Part shown: one piece after another, positions 14,001-22,600 of the stretch
Position numbering within the stretch: the first letter of the stretch is position 1
Layout: the number at the start of each line of letters is the position of its first letter
Origin: Caprella mutica
Lineage: Eukaryota; Arthropoda; Malacostraca; Amphipoda; Caprellidae
Direction: 5' to 3'
DNA: 64,000 nucleotides
NCBI GenBank assembly: GCA_947561585.1
Contig: CANNZV010000330.1
Location: forward strand, 174,538 to 238,537
Position numbers and translations under genes: made by a program
Notes under the pieces: model-generated
Databases searched by the model: none
Seen by the model: the letters and a program-made list of their open reading frames with translations, nothing else
What the model was told of the DNA's origin: nothing

Positions 14001-14083
14001 TTTTCCTTCCAACAGCGAAATTCCGTAAACCTCGACCTCCAAAAGCAGGAGAGAAGTTCAACGATATTTTCATGAGTGACTAG
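4825..14083 (+). CDS. DEG/ENaC-family sodium channel, gene 1 (C-terminal ten exons)
   Basis: Exons: 4825-5026, 5561-5696, 6145-6312, 8627-8704, 10506-10638, 11258-11330, 12142-12246, 12555-12636, 12951-13182, 14016-14083. The phases agree at every junction and give 424 residues before a TAG stop. The family forms trimeric amiloride-type cation channels in the plasma membrane, with two TM segments around a large Cys-rich ectodomain. Visible hallmarks are DYGVCYTFNS, VIHDPWEAPFPSE, the CEKICIEKQYRSRCDC cluster, CDCPSSCE, and GGNLGLFVGLS (pore, GxS filter) running into TM2. The HG motif and TM1 exons are not in the window; they may lie upstream or have been lost. All introns carry repeats. Exon lengths match gene 2 at seven positions, with modest differences at the others. 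The family call is firm; subtype and gating stimulus cannot be told. Confidence 0.88.
5025..5405 (+). repeat. 32-bp minisatellite carrying 12 consensus 5' splice sites
   Basis: About twelve tandem units of 32 bp follow the pattern AAGTRAGTGTGAACAGCAAG plus CATTACAGTTAC. The first unit spans the real exon/intron junction. Every unit keeps GTGAGT or GTAAGT although other positions vary. The array fills most of the 5' part of the intron. Confidence 0.92.
5561..5696 (+). CDS. Gene 1 exon: DYGVCYTFNS block
   Basis: The acceptor is TTTCGTATACAG and the donor CCTAAG^GTGAGT; the exon ends in phase 0. It encodes the family signature around DYGVCYTFNSPYL and ends VGPK. It is one codon shorter than the gene 2 counterpart (136 versus 139 nt). 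Confidence 0.9.
6145..6312 (+). CDS. Gene 1 exon: IHDPWEAPFPSE block
   Basis: Phase 0 on both sides, 168 nt, the same length as in gene 2. It encodes SGLRLTVNLHSEEYV, MVIHDPWEAPFPSE and GFNLSPGLTHSIALSR, classic palm-domain strands of DEG/ENaC proteins. The donor is AGA^GTTAGT, a weaker site. Confidence 0.9.
6438..8333. mobile_element. Degenerate piggyBac-type transposon
   Basis: The ends are TTAA-CCCATTTACGACG (6438-6454) and CGTCGTAAATGGG-TTAA (8317-8333): perfect 13-bp inverted repeats with TTAA target duplications, the piggyBac hallmark. Inside, near 7761-7820, a + strand reading gives RCKQCKSHTL, a stop, then CCKKCNLHQKC. That resembles the C-terminal Cys-rich finger of piggyBac transposases. 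No long ORF survives, so the 1.9-kb copy is inactive. It sits in an intron of channel gene 1. Confidence 0.85.
8627..8704 (+). CDS. Gene 1 exon: PHGDC segment
   Basis: Phase 0 to phase 0, 78 nt, the same size as in gene 2. It encodes TKYIRVPDPHGDCITDKTG and RFDHSKT, with donor ACC^GTGAGT. The Cys begins the post-palm Cys cluster. The PHGDC core is shared with gene 2. Confidence 0.85.
8967..10070. mobile_element. Foldback element with GC-rich CCCCGCCGGA arms and 9-bp duplication
   Basis: The element at 8976-10061 is flanked by ATATTAATC on both sides. The left arm (to about 9060) is tandem TTTTCCCCGCCGGACTTA-like units. The right arm (from about 9945) is the inverse, GGCGGGGAAAAGTCCGGCG. The termini GGGAAACAGATTATTCCCC and GGCACTAGGACTTTTCCCC (right end, complemented) match imperfectly. 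The roughly 880-bp centre is AT-rich and has no ORF I recognise. It lies in a gene 1 intron. Confidence 0.8.
10506..10638 (+). CDS. Gene 1 exon: CEKICIEKQYRSRCDC cluster
   Basis: Starts in phase 0 after TTATTATTCCAG and ends in phase 1 at GCTG^GTGAGT. It encodes a CxxxC...CxC cluster typical of the thumb region, then an acidic stretch KDLDPDDLLNVCNAY. It is 35 codons shorter than in gene 2, which has an acidic Tyr-rich insert here. Confidence 0.88.
10625..10726 (+). repeat. 41-bp triplication of an exon end with its splice donor
   Basis: TACTCACTTAATGCTGGTGA recurs as TACTCACTTAATGATGGTGA and, more degenerately, as TACTAATTTGACAATGGTGA. The GTGAGT motifs start at 10639, 10680 and 10721, exactly 41 bp apart. 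Only the first is needed for the gene model. Confidence 0.75.
11258..11330 (+). CDS. Gene 1 exon: NCDCPSSCE Cys segment
   Basis: A 73-nt exon, phase 1 to phase 2, the same size as in gene 2. It encodes FCINAVVALYNSNNFNCDC and PSSCE, matching VCLKAVKTLINDKHIDCGC in gene 2. Acceptor TACGTCAG, donor TGTGA^GTGAGT. The ORF is too short to find without the paralogue. Confidence 0.85.
12142..12246 (+). CDS. Gene 1 exon: QVTSTEEN segment
   Basis: A 105-nt exon, phase 2 to phase 2, identical in length to gene 2. It encodes EMEYVAQVTSTEENREFL and ends TDTGADLCK. Acceptor TGTTTCAG, donor GCAA^GTGAGA. Confidence 0.85.
12555..12636 (+). CDS. Gene 1 exon: pre-TM2 ectodomain strand
   Basis: An 82-nt exon, phase 2 to phase 0, the same length as in gene 2. 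It encodes NKSSVVRFHAYITNNDIKV and ends QAFT. This is the extracellular strand that leads into the second membrane segment. Confidence 0.85.
12951..13182 (+). CDS. Gene 1 exon: pore, TM2 and start of cytoplasmic tail
   Basis: It opens WETLISQMGGNLGLFVGLS, with the GLS selectivity-filter triplet, followed by the hydrophobic TM2 helix LISLIEFLDYLLDVVLILVS. A basic stretch (SKRKRT) marks the cytoplasmic side. It ends RKVLILAGPESYLPH in phase 1 at a GTAAGA donor. Confidence 0.92.
14016..14083 (+). CDS. Gene 1 terminal exon: KFNDIFMSD tail
   Basis: Begins in phase 1 after CTTCCAACAG and ends at TAG. It encodes KFRKPRPPKAGEKFNDIFM and SD. The KPRP...KFN(D/Q)IFMSD tail is shared with gene 2, which supports this as the true C-terminus. 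Confidence 0.85.
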
Positions 14084-14159
14084 TAGTTGTTGTTGAGCAA
14101 ACCACATCGAATCCTCTACTGGTTCTCAGCAGCTACCAGATGGGGATCAAGGAGGATAA

Positions 14160-14530
14160 TTCCCCTTTGGTCCCTATTTCGACTTTCTGAATTTTACGGT
14201 TTTCGCTTTTTTTTCAGTTTTTTCGTTTTTTTTTTATTATTCAGATTTTTTATATTTTTCGGATTCCATTTTTATTTCAGTTTTCCAATTTTTTTTGGAT
14301 AATATGGTTTTTCTGATTTTTCCCGTATATCATTTTTTGGGGAATTGCAGATATTCCTATTTTCCATTTTTTTTTCAGAATTGATTTTATTTGCTTAGAA
14401 TTTTTTGAGCTTTTCTTAATTTTTTCATTTTTTTCGGATTTCTGGGTTTTCTGTTTTTTTTATATCATCCGGATTATTATGATATCCGGAATTCAGCTAT
14501 TCGTTTTTTTTATCAAATATGTTGTTATCC
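14160..14530. other. T-rich low-complexity 3' flank of gene 1
   Basis: Long T runs with recurrent TTTTCGGATTTT. No clear AATAAA lies within the first 300 bp after the stop. The strand asymmetry may reflect 3' UTR or decayed repeat; I cannot tell which. Confidence 0.5.
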
Positions 14531-14579
14531 TGACTTTTATTTTGGTCTTCATTAAGTGTAAAAGCGTGACATTTTTCTT

Positions 14580-14640
14580 GTATACTATATCGGGTGATAT
14601 TATTATTATATATACTATATCGGGTGATATTATGATACAT
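14580..14640. repeat. Tandem duplication of TATACTATATCGGGTGATAT
   Basis: Two adjacent near-identical copies of about 30 bp in AT-rich intergenic DNA. No function is evident. Confidence 0.6.
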
Positions 14641-15299
14641 GAACATTAATTTCTGAATGATAAGAAATATTTTTGCTGAAATCACTTTACTTTCTGAGAA
14701 AATAGGGCTTTCATTTGTTAATATAAGTTAGGTCAAACATCCGATAGATGGCGCTTTTTTCAATTCATTTTAACATAATGTCAGCTTTTCGTAAACAAGT
14801 GATGTTTAATCGAATTTATGAAATATTTACTCTTTATCTATTAATAAATGACTTCTAGAATTATGAATATTACACGTAAAGATATATCCGTTATTTTTTG
14901 CGTAACGTTTATAGCAAGATTGTGACGGTGACTCCCGAAAAACTTGACCTGTTCATCACTAGATGGCGCTTTAAATAATTGTTCATTATTTATATGAAGC
15001 AAGTTTAACATAATACACAAGTAATTATGCTTGTTATATTTATTCAAAAACATTTTATCAAATGCTTGAATTTACTCGCAGCCTCCCTTTAATATATTTC
15101 TCTTATAAGGTTTTTTTTTATAATTATTTAAGAAATTTAACGACCATTTTCATCAATACCATTTTGTGTGAATTTATATCAGAATTGAAAAGCGTTGATC
15201 ATTTATATATATTCCATTAGATTATATTTACTAAGTGTTCTGATTTCTAAAGAATAATTTTTTTCAATTTAATTAATTATTCGTAAAATAATCATAGGA

Positions 15300-15560
15300 C
15301 TATTCGGTGGGAAAATGTTAATGGTTTGCCTTCGATCAACGATTAAAATTATCTTTTTCGACGGTAAATGATTTGACGAAAATAAAAAATGTAATTAATT
15401 ATAAATTTAAAACACTTACAGTCTACTGTCGGTAATTTTTGACGAAAAATCCGGATGAAATTGTCTGAATATATCATATTTACGATAAAATATTTAAAGT
15501 AATGGGCAATAACAGACGATTTAACTTTAATAACTTTTACGAGTGTGTTTATAGTTATCG
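15300..15560. repeat. 3'-flank segment shared with gene 2
   Basis: Contains ATAAATTTAAAACACTTACA followed by GTCTACTGTCGG, and sequences such as TGACGAAAAATCC. The same series occurs twice about 1.1-1.4 kb past the gene 2 stop. Either it was copied with the genes or it is an old dispersed repeat. No ORF was seen. Confidence 0.5.
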
Positions 15561-16130
15561 ATAATTAAAGAAACAATCAATTAAAATCATTTAAATTCTA
15601 TTTAAAATTTAATTTATATACGTTATTCTTGTTTCCATGAGTGTATTTTATCTATTATGAGAAGTTGATTATATATATTATATATAGAAGTGAAGTTTAA
15701 TGTCATTAGCCTTTTTCGTAATGTTGTACTCCTTAAACTAAATAAATATTAAACAAAACTATTGAACCAAATAAACTAAATATGGAAAATAATCTCTAAC
15801 TAACCTTAACATGAAAATATACCTAAAAAGTAAATATGAAAACTGGCTTTACCTAACGATATAAGCATAAGGGGTTACATAAATTAAGATTTTGGTGTTC
15901 TTACTCTAAATAGCACGATATTTATATTTGTGAGATATACAATAAAATATGAATAACTGTATGATAATTTATTTATGTTTCTTATATTCAAAATCAAATT
16001 GTGAATACTTCATAGTTATATAACAATGTACAAGTTTTAACGGCATTCATCAATAACGTCGCCATGGATTTGAACTTGTGGTATATAATTTTCAACGAAT
16101 AATAGCATACATCAATGATCAATGAAAAAA

Positions 16131-16335
16131 AGGCCTGACCCTGAGTTAAATAAGACATAGTTCGAACAAAGGAAATCTCACTGCAGTGATTAAGTTCAAG
16201 TATGAGCCTTCACCTGCAGTTTACAGGTGACCATAGTGATGATATATTATTCAGAGAGTTTAAAGGTTGTCTTTAAGAAGAAGAATTGCCGATATTTAGT
16301 AGCCTTTTAATCTAGCGAACGAATGGTTGAGATCT
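16131..16335 (+). promoter_or_regulatory. Conserved 5' flank / 5' UTR of gene 2
   Basis: Aligns with the DNA before gene 3 (about 55128-55330). Shared landmarks are GCCTGACCCTGAGTTA versus GCCTGACAGTGAGTTA, ACCTGCAGTTTACAGGTGAC versus ACCTGCAGTTAACAGATGAC, and a possible acceptor ATTCAG^AG in both. The palindrome CACCTG-CAGTTTA-CAGGTG is two inverted E-boxes. Promoter or leader role is inferred from conservation between non-coding paralogous flanks. Confidence 0.45.
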
Positions 16336-16520
16336 GAACTACCGGAGGAGACCTAAACTACTGGAAGAGACCTAAGCTATTAAAGTAGACTTACCTGGAT
16401 TACCGGTGGAGGCCTGAACTACCGGTGAAGACCTGAACTACCGGTAGAGACCTGAATTACCGTTGAAGACTTGAACTACGGTGCAGACCTGACTTACCGG
16501 TGAAGAGCTGAACTACCGGT
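16336..16520 (+). repeat. 19-bp minisatellite GAACTACCGGTGAAGACCT before the gene 2 start
   Basis: About ten imperfect units of 18-19 bp. They introduce stops in all frames, including TGA at 16509, so this part is untranslated leader or upstream DNA. The unit GACCTGAACTACCGGT matches the coding string GACCTAAACTACCGGT (D-L-N-Y-R) at about 16560-16575. Gene 3 has only one such unit here. Confidence 0.75.
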
Positions 16521-16523
16521 AAT

Positions 16524-16621
16524 ATGGATGGAGGTACCGATGTCCCAGTCTCGGAGATGGACCTAAACTACCGGTTCTCTTCGAAAGATAACAAATGGGC
16601 AATGTACAATGCGTACCTAGG
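16524..16621 (+). CDS. Gene 2 exon 1: cytoplasmic N-terminus
   Basis: Encodes MDGGTDVPVSEMDLNYRFSS and KDNKWAMYNAYLG, ending in phase 2 at a GTGAGT donor. Gene 3 has the same length from its equivalent ATG (MEGGTDEPVSKLDLNYRFSS). Confidence 0.8.
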
Positions 16622-19600
16622 GTGAGTAAAAAAAGAGATAAATAACCTATATTGTAAATAACAAGCCTTATCAATTTCAAAAACGGCATATCTCCAAAAA
16701 TGTTCATATCGCTTATTGATTTATATAACGGCATATTTCTAAAATGTCCATATCGCTGACTAATTTCAATAATGGCATATTTCTAAAATGTTCATATCGC
16801 TCATTAATTTCAATAATGGCATATTTCAAAAATGTTCATATCGCACATTAATTTCAATAATGGCATATTTCAAAAATGTTCATATCGCACATTAATTTCA
16901 ATAACGGCATATTTCTAAAATGTTCATATCTCTCATTAATTTCAATAATGGCATATTTCAAAATATTCAAATCGCTCAATAATTTCAATAATTATTTATA
17001 AAATGTCCAAATCGCTCAGTAATTTCAATAACGTCATATCCCAAAAATATTCATATCGGTGGTCAACAATTTCAAATTAGTATATCTCAAGAATGTTCAT
17101 ATTTCACTATACGGATATTTGATTTTTTCGTCCTTTTTAATTGATGATAAAATCATGCATTGAGTTTAAATATGTTTTCGTAGGTAAAAAAGTTAGTATT
17201 AAGCATTATAATTGTATAAATTATAAATCTATGCATTAGAATCGATCTAGTGTGAATCTATGCAACAGTAGCGATCATAGTGAGAATCTATGTTACAGGT
17301 AGCGATCATAGTGTGAATCTATGCATTGGAATAGATCATAGTGTGAATCTATGTAACAGTTGCGATCATAGTGTGAATCTATGTTACAGTAGCGATCATA
17401 GTGTGAATCTATGCATTGGAATCGATCATAGTGTGAATCTATGCATTGGAATCGATCAAGTGTGGATCTATTTAACAGTAGCGATCATAGTGTGAATCTA
17501 TGTAATCAGTGTAGAGTAGGAAGTAAGATTGGAATAATTAGAACAGAACCTTTCAATATTTGGTTTGAAAAGGGATATTTAAAGGGCAATTAACTATAAA
17601 ATTATGAGCGGGCCTATTAGGTCCATCTGGTATCTAATGCTGTAAAAATTTCTAGTCTTTCTTTGGTTAAAAGCATATTTTTTCACAACCCTAATTATCA
17701 CACATCGATACCGATGTTAATAATAAATGACATAGTATGACAGTGTCGAGAAAGAGTTCTCTTTGTTCTCAATAAATATATGTAGTTATTTATAATAACT
17801 TAATTGGAATGTCTAACATCACTTCGAATTTGTTAAATTCACCAGTATTTCACGGTGTGGTGATTTATGTTAAAAAAAATCAGTAAAATTAGGTGGTAAT
17901 TTTGGTAAAATTAGTGAAATTAGGAGGAAAATAAGATAAGAAATTAATAAAATTTGGTAGAAATTAGTAAAATTAGACCATAAATGAGTAAATAATCCGT
18001 AAAATTAGTTGGTAAATGTGGTAAATAATTATGAAAATTTACGGTTGATGTGGCTAAAATTAGAAAAATTAAATGGTAAATGTGGTAAAATTAAATACAA
18101 TTAATGGTAAATGTGATTGAATAATTAAAATTAAGAGGTAAATGAGGTGAAAAATGGTAAAATTGGGTGGTAAATGTGGAAAAAGTTAGTGAAATTGTTT
18201 ATTAATGTTATGATACAACTTACTTATTTATATATTTTCACGAAAATGTTCAGTTACAATTAAATCAGAAGTACATTCGGGAAATGAGATATTAATACCC
18301 CATATGGCATTATTATTATGTGATTTATAATTGTTCACTAATTATTCATTTCACTAATTAGAATTATTCGATAAAAAAGAACGAGAGCAAACGTGTCCTA
18401 AATGTGGAAAAAAATTGTAAAAACGCGAAAACTTCCCTGTAAAGGTTAAATTTACTTTCTATCTGTATACAATATTACCATATTAGAGATAACATGACAA
18501 TTAAAATTAGATATGATAGATGTTAAAAGTATCTTCCCCCCCCTCCAATAGGGATGAAGATGACTGGATGTCTCCCCCAGAGGAGTTTCTACCTCAAACC
18601 ACCCCCCAGTCTCGCATAGAATATCTGAAAAACAGGTCTCGGAGTTTCATGGAGACATTCACAGCACATGGGCCCTTCAGGTTCTATAGGTGAGAACTAT
18701 TAAGTAGGTAATAATAGTTGTATGTTTTAATAAGTAGTTGTAAGCTTGTGTACTTCAATAATTTAATAACCCCTTACCAAAAATGTTCAAAACTATATTT
18801 GTTGTCATGTTCGATTATCGAAGCCACTATAGAAGGGGAGAGGGAAGAATCCCTCAACTAGACCCCCAACCGTACCTTAAATAAAACATTTTTTTTTGCG
18901 CTGCGTTTTGTATGGTTTCATTGTCATGTCGAAATATATATTAGGTTGTAAAATTTGTTTTCAAAAGTAGCATGAAGTGTTTACGATTTTATTCCAGCAA
19001 TCAGAACATCATCAGAAAGTTAATCTGGTTCGTAATCTTCAACGTTCTGGTCGGGTACGGTATTTACCAATGCGTCATCATATTGATGGAGTATTTCGAC
19101 TACCCGACCCTGACTTCTCTGAGGGTAAGTCAACCACTTTTTAATACTAAAATTTTAATTTAGATCGATTGTATTAAAATATATGTACATCCAGAATTAA
19201 ACCATAATATTGTGTACCTCCGTTCTTGCCAGAATAACTCTTACGATTATTATGCAACTTCATGTAAATTGTTAATGGAATAACATATTTGATAAAATTG
19301 AATACCAAATCATTTTAGGTTTGCATCAAATATTGTACTACAATTAACACTAATTTGATAATTTTCCCCAATAGAATTTTAACTTCATCGACAGATAGAC
19401 ATGGTCAATGACCAGTGTTAAGAATATGGGAAATGTATTAATATACTTCATCGACAGATAGACATGATCAATGACCAGTGTTAAGAATATGGGAAATGTA
19501 TTAATATACTTCATCGACAGATAGACATGATCAATGACCAGTGTTAAGAATATGGGAAATGTATTAATATTGCTGTGAATTTCAAAAACTTGGTAAAAAA

Positions 19601-22600
19601 AAAATTTTGTTATTTGAGTGTAGGAATAGAATACATGGAGTTATCTGGTAGCCGGTAAATTGCTCGAAAACAATTGCTCGAAAGACAATTGCTCGAAAGA
19701 CAATTGCTCGAAAACAATTGCTCGAAAGACAATTGCTCGAAAACAATTGCTCGAAAAACAATTGCTCGAATGAACAATTGCTCGAAAGAACAATTGCTCG
19801 AAAAAAAAATTGTTCGAACGAAAAATTGCTCGAACGAACAATTGCTCGAATAAACAATCGCTCGAATGAAAAAAATTGCTCGAATTTTAAAATGGCACAG
19901 TTTTCGATTTTATAAAAGTCAGTTATTCATGAAGTGGAGCTGCACCTAACAATCCTTGTTTTTATTAGTAATTGATCATTAATCATTCTATAAATGATTT
20001 TAATTATTACTCATTCTGCATAATCTTTTTTTCTAGAGACCGTTTGTGTCATCTCGTATGTATCATGTGAATTGGAATCATGTGGTGAATCAGTACTATA
20101 TTCATGTTTTTTTTATCATAAAACCCGAAAAAATTTGTACATTTATTAAAACTCTGCGTTAACTTAAAGTTATTTCACCTATTGAGGTGCCACATACAGA
20201 TAGGCTAGTAAAAAATAATTTTTCGAGTTTTATGATAAAAAACATGAACAGTACTGATTCACCACATGATTCCAATTCACATGATACATACGAGATGACA
20301 GAAACGGTCTCTAGAAAAAAAGATTATGCAGAATGAGTAATAATTAAAATCATTTATAGAATGATTAATGATCAATTAATAAAAAGAAACAAGGTTGTTA
20401 GTTGCAGCTCCACTTCATGAATAACTGACTTTTATAAAATCGAAAACTGTGCAATTTTAGAATTCGAGCAATTTTGTTCATTCGAGCAATTTGATAATTC
20501 GAGCAATTGTTCATTCGAGCAATTGTTCGTTCGAGCAATAGTTTTTCGAGCAATTGTTTTCGAGCAATTGTCTTTCGAGCAATTGTTTTCGAGCAATTGT
20601 CTTTCGAGCAATTGTTTTCGAGCAATTGTCTTTCGAGCAATTGTTTTCGAGCAATTTACCTAGAACCGAGTTATCTTGGTGATAAATTCTAAATTTAGAA
20701 TTTTATGATACTGAATTACAGTTTTAGATTAGCTTCTGTTGCGATTCACTAAAACTTGCAAAGCGTTTGGAAAGATACACAAAATGATGCACTCACATCA
20801 AGTTTTATATATTAGGTGGAACATGAAAAAGGTCCAATAAATTTCCCGGCAGTGACGATATGCAACCTCAACCCTCTGAACACCAAAAATGACCTCGCTC
20901 ATCATTCCATCTACGGGGCATTCGTGGAAGTACAGGAGAAACTAAAAGAAGCAGGTTTGCTTCAAAGAACCATCTGATGAATTAAATTTCAGGCATTAAA
21001 TTGATCCAATTAGGTATATAGATATTCCAAACTGTGTGAGACTACCTTGGTGATCATAGTATACCGGATATCAAAACGAAATAAATTTAAAATCTAATCT
21101 CTTTTATTTGGAAAATGATTCATTATTCTTTTTCACAGATTGTGATCTCAAAATTGAAAGACCCGATTTTGGAAATGAAGGTAAATTATACATATTTCAC
21201 AATTATTTGTATTCATATTTTGTCACATTAAACAATACTATACTCATTGAATGCATTAAATATATATGATACTATTAGTAAGTTAGTAAGTTAATATATT
21301 TCCTTTTTTGTGGTAATGCTATCGTATTTGACCTCAAGTATTAATTGATAACAAAATAATTTCTTTTATTTCTAATAAAATTTCCATTCTTTGAACAACA
21401 GCTGATGCATTATTAGAAGGGGACTATAGCGATGGAGACTACTACGAAGCGGACTATCAATATGATTATCTAGGAGATCTTGATTACTACACAACTGATT
21501 ACACTACAACTGATTGGAACACAGAATCTACTTCGGAAAATTCTAATTGGAACTCAGATTATACTACGGAGGATTCAAATTGGAGCCAAGAATCTAATAC
21601 AGACGATTCAACTGGTGGGAACACAGAACTTACTACAGAGGATTCAAATTGGAACACAGAATCTACTACGGAGGATTCAAATTGGAGCCCAGAATCTAAT
21701 ACAGACGATTCAACTGGTGGGAACACAGAATCTACTACGGAGGATTCAAACTGGAACCCAGAATCTAATACAGACGATTCATCTGGTGGTAGTACAGGAT
21801 CTACTACGGAGGATTCAACTGATGGGAATACAGAATCAACTACAGAGGATTCAACTCATGGGAACACAGAATCCACCGAATCTTCTGCAGAGCCTTCTCT
21901 ATTTCCAACAGCAGGATCTTCTACCGAATCTTCTGCAGAGCCTTCTCTATTTCCAGCGACAGGATCTTCTACAGAATCTTCGGCAGAGCCTTCTTTATTT
22001 CCATCTACAGGACCTTCTACAGAATCTTCGGCAGAGCCTTCTATATTTCCATCTACAGGATCTTCTACAGATTATTCTACAGAATCGCGTACCGAATCTT
22101 CCGCAAATTACTCTACAGGAACTTCTACAGAATCTCCTGTAGAATCTTCTACAGAATCGCATACAGAATCGTCTATAGAATCTTCTACAGATGGAACAAC
22201 AGAATCTTCTACTGGTGGAACAACAGAATCATCTACAGATGGAACAACAGAATCTTCTACAGATAAAGCAACAGAATCTTCTACTGATGGGAACACAGAA
22301 TCAACTACGGAAGAATCATCACTCAAGAGAAAGAAACGCTCAGAGGTTATTTTCCATTTTACCAAATGAGTTTCAATCTGAAATTTTTGCTAACCTTTCC
22401 TATATTTTAAAATTTTGAATTTCAGATGTCGTCTGAAACCGATGAAAACTTGGAAGGATATGAAGAAAGCTTTCAAAACGCAAACTATGATAATAAAAAC
22501 CACAGCAGAAAAAAACGAGAAACTCTGGAGTTTGAAAGTGAATAATATTTTACGTATATATTTAATTATTAATTCTGTCCTGGATAAAAACCGATGAGGA

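Noticed and set aside
17226..17508. CRISPR-like regular array
   Set aside because: Head-to-tail repeats without unique spacers, within a eukaryotic intron; no cas genes.
19582..20692. Several RAIVFEQL / LERQLLENNCSK frames, also at 34078-35218
   Set aside because: Translations of the CAATTGCTCGAAA foldback arms on either strand.
21480..22142. 220-residue + frame (QNLLRRIQ repeats) across the Ser/Thr exon
   Set aside because: It is a shifted frame of gene 2 exon 6. The phase-consistent frame joins its neighbours and carries the furin-like motif.
22108..22365. 85-residue minus-strand frame (EDSVVPSVDDSV)
   Set aside because: Antisense of the same repetitive codons; no independent start, splice or homology signal.
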